64,000 nt of DNA from Planctomycetota bacterium (GCA_014192625.1 BJHM01000011.1:46738-110737); one strand, 5' to 3'. Positions 53,032-62,464 are shown, numbered from the stretch's first letter. Notes: generated from the letters alone by a model not told the origin. Translations and numbers: made by a program.

Positions 53032-54492
53032 TCAGATGAAATAGAAAATAATGAAGGCGAGCAGGCTCAAGAGGATCGCGATCACGAGCATTTGGTAAAC
53101 TGGATCCGTGGCCGCTGATTTTTGGATTAGGATCGGGGCTGGCCGGCTGCGTGCGTGCGGCGCTGACTGTGGCAACGCTGCTGGGAACGGCGCTGGTGTA
53201 GGCAACGGCATTGACGGCGCGCGCATTTTCGGGAGTTGGCTGCCGATTCGTAAGCGATCCGCTGCGATTTCGACTTCGTTTTCGAGCAGTGGCAACTCGT
53301 CGGTGTCGGCTGTGCTGCTGGTGGTGCTGTTGGCGATGCGGTCGAGTTCTTCGACAACTAAGGCGGCCGTTTTTGGCCGGTCCTCGGGCGCCTTTGCCAT
53401 CAGGCACACGAGAATGAGGTGCTCCAGTTCTTTTGGCACAATCACCCCAACCTCGCGCAGGCTTTTTGGCGTGGTTGTGCGGTGGGCATCGGCCATTTCA
53501 CGGCGGCTGCCTAGAAATGGTGGGCTGCCAGTCAGCATCACATGGGCCGTGCAACCCAGTGAATAGAGGTCGGCGCGGGGGTCAACATTGGCCGAGATCA
53601 ATTGCTCAGGTGCGATGAATGCCATCGTGCCGGCATGCGTTTCGCCGCCTGCAAGGCCAAGGTCCGCGAGCTTCGCCCCGCCTGCGAGTGTGATCAGGAT
53701 GTTGGCGGGCTTCACGTCGCGGTGGACCAGTCCAGCGTCGTGCGTGCACTGCAATGCGGCTGCGATGTCGCGCAAGATTGGCAGTGCTTTTTGCCATGCA
53801 AGCGGCCCGTTCGCGCGCAGCACGCGAGCGAGACTGCCGCCGTGCACCAGTTCCATCGACAGGAAATAGTAGCCCTTGTCGGAGCCCGCGTCGTAGACCT
53901 GTACGAGTCGTGGATCGTTGAGCTTCGCTGCGCTGCGGGCTTCACGTAGAAAGGCGTCGATTTGTTTTGTGCTGATGTTGCCAGCCGTTTGTCGCAGCAC
54001 TTTCAGTGCTACCTCGCGGCCCAATTTGAGTTGCTCAGCGCGGTAGACGATTGCCGCGCCGCCACTGCCGAGGATGCCAAGGATCCGGTAGTCGCCAAGA
54101 TCGGTGCCGATCAGTTCTTTGCCGTCGGGGGGCGGCAACGGCATTGGGGCGGCAATTGCAGTTTCATTGGCCTGCGCGGCGCCTTTGCCGCCAGCCATGG
54201 CAAACGGCTCCAAGGCAACCTCAGTGCTGCCGATTCGCAACACCATGCCGGGGCGCAGTTCGATTCGTTTGATGCGTTGCTGATCGAGCCACGTGCCATT
54301 GGAAGAAACAAGGTCGGTTGCGATCAACGCGCCATTTTCGAGCGTAAGCTGGCAGTGTTGGCGCGACAATCCGGCATCGTCGATGACAATCGTGCAGGCA
54401 GAGCCACGGCCGAGAGAAACTGGCTTTTCCCCGGTGACATCAAAGCGGCGCGTCTTGCCGCGAGTCGTGACGCGCAGCTGAGCAGAGTCCAT
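53032..54492 (-). CDS. FHA-domain Ser/Thr protein kinase with C-terminal membrane helix
   Basis: 486 residues. An N-terminal FHA domain (about 5-95: SLGRGSACTIVIDD, LSRQHCQL, SSNGTWLD) binds phosphothreonine. A eukaryotic-like kinase follows (about 130-385) with the loop GILGSGGAAIVYRA, Lys in VALKVL, catalytic HRDVKPANI (Asp259), and DLG in place of DFG (LADLGLAG). APE is present as IAPEQL. A Pro-rich region and one helix at the end (about 466-484) follow. FHA at the N terminus before the kinase and a C-terminal anchor is a reversed layout versus PknB. Likely part of a cell-envelope signalling pair with the next gene. Confidence 0.9.
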   Translation of the reverse strand: MDSAQLRVTTRGKTRRFDVTGEKPVSLGRGSACTIVIDDAGLSRQHCQLTLENGALIATDLVSSNGTWLDQQRIKRIELRPGMVLRIGSTEVALEPFAMAGGKGAAQANETAIAAPMPLPPPDGKELIGTDLGDYRILGILGSGGAAIVYRAEQLKLGREVALKVLRQTAGNISTKQIDAFLREARSAAKLNDPRLVQVYDAGSDKGYYFLSMELVHGGSLARVLRANGPLAWQKALPILRDIAAALQCTHDAGLVHRDVKPANILITLAGGAKLADLGLAGGETHAGTMAFIAPEQLISANVDPRADLYSLGCTAHVMLTGSPPFLGSRREMADAHRTTTPKSLREVGVIVPKELEHLILVCLMAKAPEDRPKTAALVVEELDRIANSTTSSTADTDELPLLENEVEIAADRLRIGSQLPKMRAPSMPLPTPAPFPAALPQSAPHARSRPAPILIQKSAATDPVYQMLVIAILLSLLAFIIFYFI

Positions 54493-54565
54493 GCGGCGCG
54501 AGAGCGTAGCGAGAGAGGTTTAGAAATGCGCTAATTTCGCGGGCATCGGTGCGGGCACACCCCAG

Positions 54566-55297
54566 TTAGCGCGGGAAGCGGTCAGGGAAGGTTTCGCGCA
54601 GCCATTCGAGCAGGCGGTAGATGTCGAGGTCCGGGTCCTTCTGCTTCATCACGAGCAGCACAAAGATGGCCATTGCGGTGAACAACGCGAACGCGATTAC
54701 GTAGACGAGCAACAGCACCAAGGTGTTTGGCTTCTTGCGTCTCGGCAGATTGCGAGAGCGTGGATTAGATGCGTTTGGCGCGCTGGAGTCGTTGGTGGTC
54801 ATTGCGGCAGGCGCAGGAAGGCTCTTCGCGGTTGCTGCCACAGTCGGCCTCGGCGCAACGGGTGTCAGACCGAAGTTCTCTTGGTCCAAATCGTGGTCAT
54901 CTGAAGCGGTGTGCTGCAAGAGCGAAATGGGTTTTACGGGTGCCGATAAAGGTGGCGGTGGTTGGGATTCGTTATGAATGCTCGTCTGCGTCGCCGCCTG
55001 CGTAGCCGGATCAAAGCCCGGCGGTAGTTCGACGAAGCGCAGCCTAGTTTGGCCGATTTCGATTTCGTCGCCAGGGCGGATTACGCGCCGGTCGATGCTG
55101 CGGCCATTCAACAAAACGCCGTTGTTGCTTTCCATATCTTCGATCTCCGTGACGCCTAGTTCATGGATCACGCGTGCATGCCGCCGCGAGACCTTCACGT
55201 CATCGAGCACAATGGCGTTGGTTTCAAATCGTCCGATGGTCATCCCATTAGTGATCCGAAACCACCGGCCGTCGCTGAGAAAGAGATACTGCTCCAC
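54566..55297 (-). CDS. FHA-domain protein with C-terminal membrane anchor
   Basis: About 243 residues using the GTG at 55297, the start that fits the beginning of the FHA fold; upstream ATGs up to 55384 are also open. FHA motifs: GRFETNAIVLDD, VSRRHARVI, SNNGVLLNGR. A low-complexity Pro/Ala/Thr linker (about 120-185), a basic stretch (NLPRRKKPN) and one hydrophobic helix (VLLLVYVIAFALFTAMAIFVLL region) follow. It lies 73 bases upstream of the FHA-kinase on the same strand and is a good candidate substrate or adaptor of it. Confidence 0.75.
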   Translation of the reverse strand: MEQYLFLSDGRWFRITNGMTIGRFETNAIVLDDVKVSRRHARVIHELGVTEIEDMESNNGVLLNGRSIDRRVIRPGDEIEIGQTRLRFVELPPGFDPATQAATQTSIHNESQPPPPLSAPVKPISLLQHTASDDHDLDQENFGLTPVAPRPTVAATAKSLPAPAAMTTNDSSAPNASNPRSRNLPRRKKPNTLVLLLVYVIAFALFTAMAIFVLLVMKQKDPDLDIYRLLEWLRETFPDRFPR

Positions 55298-55402
55298 AAT
55301 TGCAATGGTGCGGCAGACTATTGAGGCAGTCAAGCATCGAGTTCTTATCCGCATCTGCATCCGCGCTGGACTTAGCGAGCCCAAACAGGCTCAATAGCTC
55401 GC

Positions 55403-56986
55403 ATGTATCACTTGCGGTTGCTCGCGGCGCTGCCAACGGCGTTCGGTTTTTTCCTATTGTCCCAGCCGCTCGCTGCGCAGTTGCGTCTCGCGCGGGTGTT
55501 TGGCGACCATATGGTTTTACAGCGCGACCAATCATTGCGCATCTGGGGTGTGGCATCGCCGGAAGAGCGCGTGACCGTGCGCTTCAACGGCGAGCAGGCA
55601 GACGCCACAGCTTTGCAGGATGGCACTTTTACAGTGTGGTTGCCGCCAATGTCTGCATCTGCCAAAGGCCTCGAATTAACCGTGACAGGCCGGCAAACCG
55701 TGCGGCTTGTTGATCTGTTGATCGGTGACGTTTGGCTGTGCAGTGGTCAATCCAACATGGCGATGGGGCTTCATAGCTGTAATGCTGCCGAAGACATTGC
55801 GAATGCAGACCTGCCGCAGATCCGTTACAGGCCGTATTTCGAGCACTTCGCCGGTGAGCCGCAGGATGATCTGAAAGCGGTCGCTGATTGGCGGGTGATG
55901 AAGCCCAGCACGGCCGCCGATTGCACCGCGGTCGGTTTTTACTTTGCGCGCGCAGTGCAGCCCGTTGCCGCAGTGCCGATCGGCTTGCTGACCTGCGCTG
56001 TCGGCGGCACCGAAATCGAGTGCTGGATGCCGCCCGCCGCGTTCGCCGAATATCCGGCGAACCAGGCAATCGGTGTCGAGCGCACGCGTCGCGTGGCCGA
56101 GTGGCAGGAGTCGCTCGCCAAAGCGATCCCGCAAATAGATAGTTGGCTCTTTGGTGCGCGCACCGCTGCGGCATTAGGGGCATGGATCAAAGCCCCGCCC
56201 TTGCTGCCGATTCATCCCAATGAGGATCGCGAGCACTGGCATCGCACGCAGTCGCTTTACAACGGCATGGTGCACCCGCTCGGTCGATTCGCCATCTGTG
56301 GCGTGCTTTGGTATCAGGGCGAAAGCAACGCCGACGAAGAACCCGCATACGTGCACAAGTTCACTGCGCTGATTGAGCAATGGCGCAAGCTGTTTCTGCG
56401 CGAGTTGCCGTTCTACTATGTCCAGTTGCCCAACTTTGGCACCGTGACGGACAAAGCAGCAGGCGGGGATCTAGGCTTTGCTCCCTGTCGAATGGCTCAG
56501 CTTACTTGCACGCGGTTGCCAAAGACCGGCATGGCGGTGACGATTGATATTGGCCTTGGCGGCGACCTTCATCCGCCCAATAAGCGTGATGTCGGCCTGC
56601 GACTTGCGCGGTTCGCGCTGGCTAATGAATACCAGCAGCCGATGGACCCGAGTGGGCCGTTGTTTGCGCGCTGTGAACGCGATGGCGAGGCGATGCGCGT
56701 GCACTTCGACCATTCGGGCAAAGGCTTGCAGTGTGGCGGCAAGGTTGACGGCAAATCGTCATCGAAAGAAGCCGTGATCGCGCTGCGCGGTTTCGCCATT
56801 GCCAGTGCGGATCGGCAGTGGCACTGGGCCGAGGCGACAATTGACGGCGCAACGGTGATCGTTCACTGTAAGGATGTGCCAGCGCCGGTTGCAGTGCGCT
56901 ACGCGTTCACGGCTAATCCCGAAGGCTGTAACCTTTATAACAATGCTGGGCTGCCGGCTTCGCCGTTTCGGAGCGATACTTGGTGA
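55403..56986 (+). CDS. Exported sialate O-acetylesterase-like SGNH hydrolase
   Basis: 527 residues with a signal peptide (about 1-25, SQPLAAQ). The first domain is beta-rich (HMVLQRDQSLRIWG). The SGNH block has the nucleophile in DVWLCSGQSNM, GGTEIECW for the oxyanion Gly region, WYQGESNA for the Asn block and GDLHPPNKRDVG with the catalytic Asp-His. All key residues are present. Enzymes of this type remove O-acetyl groups from sialic acid or from plant polysaccharides such as xylan; either is possible. Divergent from the FHA gene, 105 bases between the starts. Confidence 0.88.
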   Translation: MYHLRLLAALPTAFGFFLLSQPLAAQLRLARVFGDHMVLQRDQSLRIWGVASPEERVTVRFNGEQADATALQDGTFTVWLPPMSASAKGLELTVTGRQTVRLVDLLIGDVWLCSGQSNMAMGLHSCNAAEDIANADLPQIRYRPYFEHFAGEPQDDLKAVADWRVMKPSTAADCTAVGFYFARAVQPVAAVPIGLLTCAVGGTEIECWMPPAAFAEYPANQAIGVERTRRVAEWQESLAKAIPQIDSWLFGARTAAALGAWIKAPPLLPIHPNEDREHWHRTQSLYNGMVHPLGRFAICGVLWYQGESNADEEPAYVHKFTALIEQWRKLFLRELPFYYVQLPNFGTVTDKAAGGDLGFAPCRMAQLTCTRLPKTGMAVTIDIGLGGDLHPPNKRDVGLRLARFALANEYQQPMDPSGPLFARCERDGEAMRVHFDHSGKGLQCGGKVDGKSSSKEAVIALRGFAIASADRQWHWAEATIDGATVIVHCKDVPAPVAVRYAFTANPEGCNLYNNAGLPASPFRSDTW

Positions 56987-57166
56987 GGGTTCGTGCCGGA
57001 AGATTTTCGCATCCGTGCGCATGTTGGTGTCTGGGGATGAAGGGCGCACGGGCGGTATTTGCTGTAATGCTGCACCGCCCATCACCGCGTCGCGCTGGCA
57101 ATTGCTTTGCTGTTTGCGGTGGTCGGCGCAGCGGGTCTTTGGCGAGCCTTCCGGCCGCCGCTGGAT

Positions 57167-57571
57167 CTATTTGTTGTGCGACATTATTTTCCCACTAGGA
57201 AAAACTTGCAGGCTTGCATCTGCGCAGGTGGTAATGATGCCATTAGGCTTGCTCGTCATCACGAAGGCGGTGCTTGTGGCTGGCAGCGGCGGCAAGGCCA
57301 GCAAGCTCATAAGGCCCCTCGGTCGTCGAGTGCAACCACCAGCGGAACACGCGCGCATGAGTGCGCCCCTTGTCGCCGCCACTTTTGACCGATCTCGAAC
57401 CTGGGTTTTTAGAGGCTTTGCCTCAACAATAACGACGTGAGTTCCAGATGTTTTTGATTTATCTTCAGCCGCGACGAGCCGGATGATGTTTGGCAGAGGC
57501 GCGTCAGATAAACTTCCGAGCCTGAGGTCCAAGCGGAGCAGGCGATTTTCCGTCCCTTTAGCTAGGCCCAA
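57167..57571 (-). CDS. Possible hypothetical protein
   Basis: 134 codons from a start at 57571. The middle (NIIRLVAAEDKSKTSGTHVVIVEAKPLKTQ in the frame; short key part: THVVIVEAKPLK) has a strand-like pattern and the C-terminal SKPNGIITTCADASLQVFP is protein-like. There is no family match and no convincing ribosome site, and its start overlaps the leader of the small plus-strand gene. The rest of 56987-57593 shows no other candidate. Confidence 0.22.
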   Translation of the reverse strand: MGLAKGTENRLLRLDLRLGSLSDAPLPNIIRLVAAEDKSKTSGTHVVIVEAKPLKTQVRDRSKVAATRGALMRACSAGGCTRRPRGLMSLLALPPLPATSTAFVMTSKPNGIITTCADASLQVFPSGKIMSHNK

Positions 57572-57593
57572 TCATTTCTTTTAGGAGTTCGCG

Positions 57594-57821
57594 ATGCGTA
57601 TTCTGGCAGGTTTTCTTGGCCTCGCGGGGCTTGCATTTTTTTTGCCACAGATGCTTCTCACAAATGAGGCGCATGCAGATTTTATGTTGCGGATGCACGA
57701 TTTGCTTGGGGTGACCACGGTGCTTCGATTGCAGGCGAGCGGGGCTGGTGTGCTAGCAGCGCTCGCCCTGCTCGTGTGTTCATTGAAATCGGGCGGTAGC
57801 AAGAGGTCTTACAACGAATAG
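57594..57821 (+). CDS. Small two-helix membrane protein
   Basis: 75 residues from the ATG at 57594 behind a strong TTAGGAG ribosome site. Two hydrophobic helices (about 3-22 and 46-64) separated by a short polar loop containing LRMHDLLGVTTVLRLQ, and a basic C terminus (SGGSKRS). No family recognised; alone on its strand. Confidence 0.6.
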   Translation: MRILAGFLGLAGLAFFLPQMLLTNEAHADFMLRMHDLLGVTTVLRLQASGAGVLAALALLVCSLKSGGSKRSYNE

Positions 57822-57847
57822 TTCGGTGGTCGCTTGGGGCGAAAGTT

Positions 57848-57891
57848 GGCTGGGAAACTGATTGGGAAACTGGCTGGGAAACTGATTGGGC
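57848..57891. repeat. 24-bp tandem repeat, about two copies
   Basis: GGCTGGGAAACTGATTGGGA plus AACT is followed directly by a second, slightly incomplete copy. Each copy is itself two near-identical 12-base halves. It starts 27 bases after the small membrane protein. Confidence 0.85.
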
Positions 57892-58232
57892 GTCCTGTTG
57901 CCCGTTTGTCGCATTGTTTCGTTGTGCGTCGGCCCCTGATCAGGTCCGACCAAGTCTTAGCACTTGCCTGCTGATTGTAATAAGTCGTATTCTGTCGATG
58001 ATACGAGTAATCGCACCAAGCTTTCGGCAGGCACAGAGTGCCGCTGCTTTTTTTGTGGTGATCTCTCGCTGTTTAGACTGTAATGATGCCGGCGTTGCGT
58101 GCGCCCCCGGTCGCTAAATTGTTGCCCGCCGAAAATAACCCCTGCTCGGATAGAGAAGATTGATCCAGCGAATAGGCGGGGAGCAGTATTCGCTATTCGG
58201 TGAGCTTGCAGAGCGCGCCTCTTGCGGCGTAA
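57892..58232. other. Intergenic region, no gene seen
   Basis: About 340 bases of lower GC before the FAD monooxygenase gene. Only short frames; no clear promoter or structure was picked out. Confidence 0.35.
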
Positions 58233-59507
58233 GTGTCACACGGCCAGCCCGAAGCTTTGGTTTTCAATAATCCAGCATATTTCAGATTGATAGACTTGGC
58301 CAAGCGCAAAGATTCTGCTAATTTGAGAGTCGAAAATGTTTTTCCGAGGTTCTTTCTGTTAGGTCTGCCTGCAAAGGGGCCCGGCCCGAGCGGCCCCAGT
58401 GAGGGCGCTGAGATTGATCTCGGTCCGGATGGCATCGCCATTCTCGGAGGCGGCATTGCTGGCCTCGCAATGCTCGCGGGCTTGCATTGTATAGGGGTCC
58501 GGGCACAGGCTTTCGAGCGCGCGGCGGCACGTGATTTGATTGGTATGGGCTTTATTTTGATGCCAAACGGCAGGGCGGCAGTTCAGGCACTTTTTCCACA
58601 TTTGGACTTGGCACGCTGCAGCACGCGAATCGACCGTGCCGAGCTGTTTTGGAGCGATTGCGATTTGATTTCTGATCACCAAATCGTCGGCATGCAGAGT
58701 GTGTTGCGCTCTGGTTTGATCGCTCAGATGGAAGGTTCCGTGCCACCAGATTCGATTCGTTACAACTCCAATCTCGAGGCTGCAAACTGGCAAGGTAGTC
58801 ATTTAGAATCTGTGCGCCTAGCAGATGGCACCACGATCCGCGCAGGAGCTTTTATTGGCTGCGATGGCGTGCGAAGTAAGGCAAGGACTTGGCTGCATCC
58901 GACTGCTACGCTGCAGCCGGTCCGATTTGTGGAGGTTGTGAGCGTGATCCATGCGCCAGACTTATTCCATCGGCTTGGCGGCAGGTTTCTTAAGTTCTAC
59001 GAGCGAGGCGGCAACCTTGCGATCGGCATCGTGCCGGCTGCTGACCGCGTGATCTGGTTTTTGCAACTGGGTCTGTCGTTGGCCGATATTCGCGGCTTCA
59101 GCAGCAGAGCGATGGAGTCAAAAATGCGCGGCCTGCTCGCTGGCTGGCCGTCGGTGATTGGCGAATTGTTAGAGCGGACAAACTTCGCCGAGAGCCATCT
59201 CTGGAAAGTCGCCGATCTCGATCCGCTGCCAAACTTCCACTGCGGCAACCTAGTTTTGATTGGCGATGCGGCGCACCCGGTCCTGTCGTTTACCAGCCAA
59301 GGCGCCAGTTCTGCGCTCGAGGATGCTGCGTTGCTGGCCGACCTGCTGCGTGGTGGCACCACAAAACTTTCTAGGGAAGCGGCGTTTGCGCAATTTGACG
59401 CGACCCGAAGGCCGCACGCGCGGCGGTGGGTGGCAGCGGGACGCGAGCTTTTCAATCAGTTTCGCCGTCCGCCGTCGACTGGGTTGCACTTGCCGCTCGC
59501 GGAGTGA
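58233..59507 (+). CDS. FAD-dependent monooxygenase-like oxidoreductase
   Basis: 424 residues from a GTG at 58233, though the first 60 have no family match and the true start may be later. The Rossmann FAD motif is IAILGGGIAGLAMLAGL (about residue 70), GCDGVRSKAR gives the DG motif, and LVLIGDAAHPVLSFTSQG the GD motif of class A flavoprotein monooxygenases. Their usual job is hydroxylation of aromatic or polyketide substrates with NAD(P)H and O2. It is 13 bases ahead of the aminotransferase and probably in one transcript with it. Confidence 0.8.
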   Translation: MSHGQPEALVFNNPAYFRLIDLAKRKDSANLRVENVFPRFFLLGLPAKGPGPSGPSEGAEIDLGPDGIAILGGGIAGLAMLAGLHCIGVRAQAFERAAARDLIGMGFILMPNGRAAVQALFPHLDLARCSTRIDRAELFWSDCDLISDHQIVGMQSVLRSGLIAQMEGSVPPDSIRYNSNLEAANWQGSHLESVRLADGTTIRAGAFIGCDGVRSKARTWLHPTATLQPVRFVEVVSVIHAPDLFHRLGGRFLKFYERGGNLAIGIVPAADRVIWFLQLGLSLADIRGFSSRAMESKMRGLLAGWPSVIGELLERTNFAESHLWKVADLDPLPNFHCGNLVLIGDAAHPVLSFTSQGASSALEDAALLADLLRGGTTKLSREAAFAQFDATRRPHARRWVAAGRELFNQFRRPPSTGLHLPLAE

Positions 59508-59520
59508 ACGATCGCGCGCG

Positions 59521-60717
59521 ATGAACACAAATTCGCAGAGCGATGGCTTTGGCGATGGCGATGTCCCGATCGAGTTGCTGCGAAAGCGCGCGTTCAACTT
59601 GCGTTGGGCAGAGCAGGCAGCCGATGTGATTCCGCTAACCGCGGCGGATCCTGACTTCCCATGTGCAAAGGTGATCCGCGATGCGATCTGTGACTATGCA
59701 AAGTCCGGCGTGTTCAGCTATGGGCCATCTGAGGGCTTGATGGAGTTTCGCGCCGCTGCTGCAGTGATGTTGCAGACCCGCAAGGGGATGCCCAATGCGC
59801 AAAAGGAGCAGGTGCTCGCGGTCAACAGTGCCGCGAAGGGCATGCACATTGTTGCAAAGACGGTGTTGCGGACCGGGGATGAGGCGCTGGTGTTTGACCC
59901 TGTGGACTTCCTGTTTGCCCACACGGTAACTGGTGTCGGTGGCGTGCCGGTCCGCGTGCCGATCGACCCGGATTCGGGCGAACTCGATTTCATTGCGATC
60001 GAACGTGCGATTACGCCTCGGACTCGGCTGCTGATGATTTGCAATCCGGTGAACCCGGTCGGCCGGGTCCTCAAGCGAGCGGAGTTGCAACGGCTTGGTG
60101 AGATCGCGTGCGCGCATGACTTGGCGATTCTGTCGGATGAGATTTGGTCCGACATCGTCTTTGCCCCGCATCAGCATGTTGCGATCGCGTCGCTGTCTGC
60201 AGCAATCGCGCGGCGGACCTATACCGTGCATGGCTTATCGAAGACCTTCGGCCTCGCCGGTCTCCGCGTCGGCTTCGTGCACGTTGGCGATGCGCAGCGT
60301 TACGAGGCGATGGTGGCGATCAGCAACGTGCGCTCTACTGTCGAAGGCGTTGCCACACTGTCGCAGATCGCTGCGACGGCTGCCTTGCAATTCGCGTGGC
60401 CCTGGGCGGAGGCGTTTGTGCGACACCTCACAGCGCAGCGCGATCTAGCGCTCCGCCAGTTGCGTGAAGTGGAAGGCCTTTTCGTCCGCGAACCCGAAGG
60501 GTGCTACGTGTTGTTTCCAGAGGTGCGCTTGTGGGGCGACGAAACCGAACTAGCCCGCAATCTCCTGACGAAGCATCGCATTGCCATAGTGCCTGGTGCG
60601 CCACGCTGGTTTGGCGAAGGCGCGAAAGGCCACATCAGGCTGACCTTTGCCACCAGTCAGGCCGTCTTGCGCGAAGGTCTTCAGCGTTTGTGCAGCGGTC
60701 TTAGAGATCTTCGTTGA
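59521..60717 (+). CDS. PLP-dependent class I/II aminotransferase
   Basis: 398 residues from the ATG at 59521, the first of two starts, 13 bases after the monooxygenase. Fold-type I motifs: LTAADPDFPCAKVIRDAI near the N terminus, SYGPSEGLMEFR, NPVNPVGRVLKRAEL, SDEIWSDI (Asp binding the pyridine N), and the Schiff-base Lys in VHGLSKTFGLAGLRVG. The C-terminal Arg that binds the carboxylate is in HIRLTFA. The exact substrate is open. Pairing with a flavin monooxygenase suggests a small secondary or amino-acid-derived pathway, but only two genes are visible. Confidence 0.85.
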   Translation: MNTNSQSDGFGDGDVPIELLRKRAFNLRWAEQAADVIPLTAADPDFPCAKVIRDAICDYAKSGVFSYGPSEGLMEFRAAAAVMLQTRKGMPNAQKEQVLAVNSAAKGMHIVAKTVLRTGDEALVFDPVDFLFAHTVTGVGGVPVRVPIDPDSGELDFIAIERAITPRTRLLMICNPVNPVGRVLKRAELQRLGEIACAHDLAILSDEIWSDIVFAPHQHVAIASLSAAIARRTYTVHGLSKTFGLAGLRVGFVHVGDAQRYEAMVAISNVRSTVEGVATLSQIAATAALQFAWPWAEAFVRHLTAQRDLALRQLREVEGLFVREPEGCYVLFPEVRLWGDETELARNLLTKHRIAIVPGAPRWFGEGAKGHIRLTFATSQAVLREGLQRLCSGLRDLR

Positions 60718-61172
60718 CGGCTGATCACAGTCGGTAAGTTTGCAATTCTGCTGGTCTAATCGGCGGCAGGCTGTGAGGTGAAGGTTTTTTTGCAACTACT
60801 GTCGCTGCGCTGCGTGCGCGATTGTAATGTCGCTGATGCACTCGCGATCGCAAAACAACAATCGTCCTTCCGGACGCTGTTATAATTCCTGCCCGAGTTC
60901 CCTGCTCAGCAACTTCGCAGCAGTTGCCGCGCCACGTAGAGGAGCATGGCCTGTGATTGAAAAGAGGCAGGCTCTGATTTTGTCACGGAAAGCACTCCTT
61001 TGTCCGGAGCAGGGGCTTGGAATGGACATCGGTAACGTGGCCCCTGGCCAGGTTTCAGTGCAGCACGCCACTTTTGCACCAAAGAATGACTCGCCGCAGG
61101 CAGGGGCATTTTTCAGCCGTTTTGCCAGCAGGAGCCACCGCTTGGCAAAGGCAGTCTGCTTGGGCAAAAATC
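60718..61172. other. Intergenic region, no gene seen
   Basis: 455 bases between the aminotransferase and the PqiC-type pseudogene. Frames on both strands are shadow-like. If the lipoprotein gene once sat in an operon, its usual partners (an MCE-domain protein, ATPase and permease) are not here. Confidence 0.35.
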
Positions 61173-61794
61173 TTGCTTTTAGTGTTATTTTTATCGGCGA
61201 TGAACGCCTGTTCGCTGCTTAGCAGAAAGTTGCCGGGAGGTGGCCAATACAGGCTCGACCCGGCGCCGATTGCCAAAATAGAAGGGCCACAGTTATTCAG
61301 TGTAATCGTGCGTCGATTTAGTTCGGTGCCGCCTTATGATGGGCTACCTTTTCTTTACAAGCTAGCTTGCTAACGGAGGATGGCGCGCAAACTCAGACAA
61401 TGGCTGGCTCGCGGATCCCGCGGACATGTTTTGTGATGCCTATGCATCAGCACTCGAGGACAGCAAGCGATTTAGTATGGTTGGCGTAGAAGGTGTGACC
61501 GTGCAGTTTGACTTCGCTGTGGAAGGCGTGATTGAGTCGCTCTATGCAGACTACACCAATTAGGAACAGCCGTTCGCTCGCGTTGAAATCCGTGTGTATC
61601 TATTAGACCGCCGCGAAAGTAAGCCAAGGCTTGTGGCCTCGGTATCGGGTGCTGGAAATGCACCGATTTTAGGGGATGCTGCGGTGGGTGTTGCGGTTGC
61701 AAGCTCAGAGGCCGCCAGGATCGCAATCACACAGTCGATTGAATTATTGAAAAACAGAATCACGCTGGTGGAGTTGCCGACGAGGACCTGCTGA
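61173..61794 (+). pseudogene. PqiC / ABC-transport auxiliary lipoprotein, broken
   Basis: The frame at 61173-61370 has a signal-like segment ending AMNACS (lipobox-like Cys), then GGGQYRLDPAPIAKIEG and VRRFSSVPPYDGLPFLYKLA, typical of the ABC_trans_aux/PqiC family. At 61363-61371 the reading frame is lost: removing four bases (a TGCT duplication in GCTAGCTTGCTAAC) restores LANGGWRANSDNGW. The restored frame then meets an in-frame TAG at 61561 and runs on through EQPFARVEIRVYLLDRRES to a stop at 61794. The start is unclear (TTG 61173 or ATG 61200). Two independent lesions argue for real decay. Such lipoproteins assist MlaFED- or PqiAB-like lipid transport across the envelope. Confidence 0.72.
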
Positions 61795-62059
61795 TGATGC
61801 GGGCGGGGAGCGGTCTCTGCGCTGGCCAAGAAAGCGTGCTGAATGCCGTGCCGGAGGGAGGTTCGGTTGCGGTTTGACGGCGACGATCGGGCCTGTTACC
61901 ATGGTGAGGCGGGTTCCGAGCGGTCCGGGACCGTGTTTGAATTTCCTATCTGCTCGCCCCCAGATTTGTGCTTGTGCCTCTCTCCCTCTCCCTTTAGAAC
62001 AATTGAGTTAGCGAGGTGTAATGATGCGCCTCGCTGTTCCAACCACGACGAAAGGGAAA

Positions 62060-62464
62060 ATGACCATCGCCAATTTCACCGTTGGTCTGGTTTGTTTGGT
62101 TCTCACGATTCCTGCCGTGCGCTCTAACATCGAGGTCGGTGGTCATATTGGCGCGTCGGCAAATGTTCTGCCAGATGGGCCGACTCCTAACCAAGACTGT
62201 GGTACGGAGAAGGAAGTGACGATTCCAAACGGGACGGCCGTTTCGGGCACGTGCGCCAACGCCGGTGAAGCCTTGAACAACGCCCTGGCTGCTGCCTCGG
62301 GCCAAGTCTGCAAGATCTGCGACAATGGGATCCAGTGCGTGCGGTCTGTTGTGTCCAGCTCTGGGTCGATCACCGGCAACTTCGTCACGAACCCCGATGG
62401 GACCGTAACCTTGACGGGAACGGTCAACTCTTACAAGGTGAAGATCAAGTGTGCGAGTTGCTGA
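62060..62464 (+). CDS. Small secreted cysteine-rich protein
   Basis: 134 residues from the ATG at 62060, chosen for the AAAGGGA ribosome site just before it; in-frame ATGs at 62021 and 62024 are alternatives. A signal peptide covers about residues 1-23. The mature part has seven cysteines, including two CxxC pairs (CKIC and the last four residues CASC), in a Thr/Gly/Asn-rich beta-type background (NGTAVSGTCANAGEALNNAL, SITGNFVTNPDGTVTLTG). No family recognised; likely disulfide-stabilised and extracellular. A strong hairpin follows 96 bases after the stop. Confidence 0.6.
   Translation: MTIANFTVGLVCLVLTIPAVRSNIEVGGHIGASANVLPDGPTPNQDCGTEKEVTIPNGTAVSGTCANAGEALNNALAAASGQVCKICDNGIQCVRSVVSSSGSITGNFVTNPDGTVTLTGTVNSYKVKIKCASC

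Noticed and set aside
56874..57440. 188-codon plus-strand frame
   Set aside because: It begins inside the esterase gene in another frame and has mixed Cys/Arg-rich composition with no domain.
60827..61222. 131-codon plus-strand frame
   Set aside because: Low-confidence composition and it overlaps the start of the PqiC-type pseudogene in another frame.
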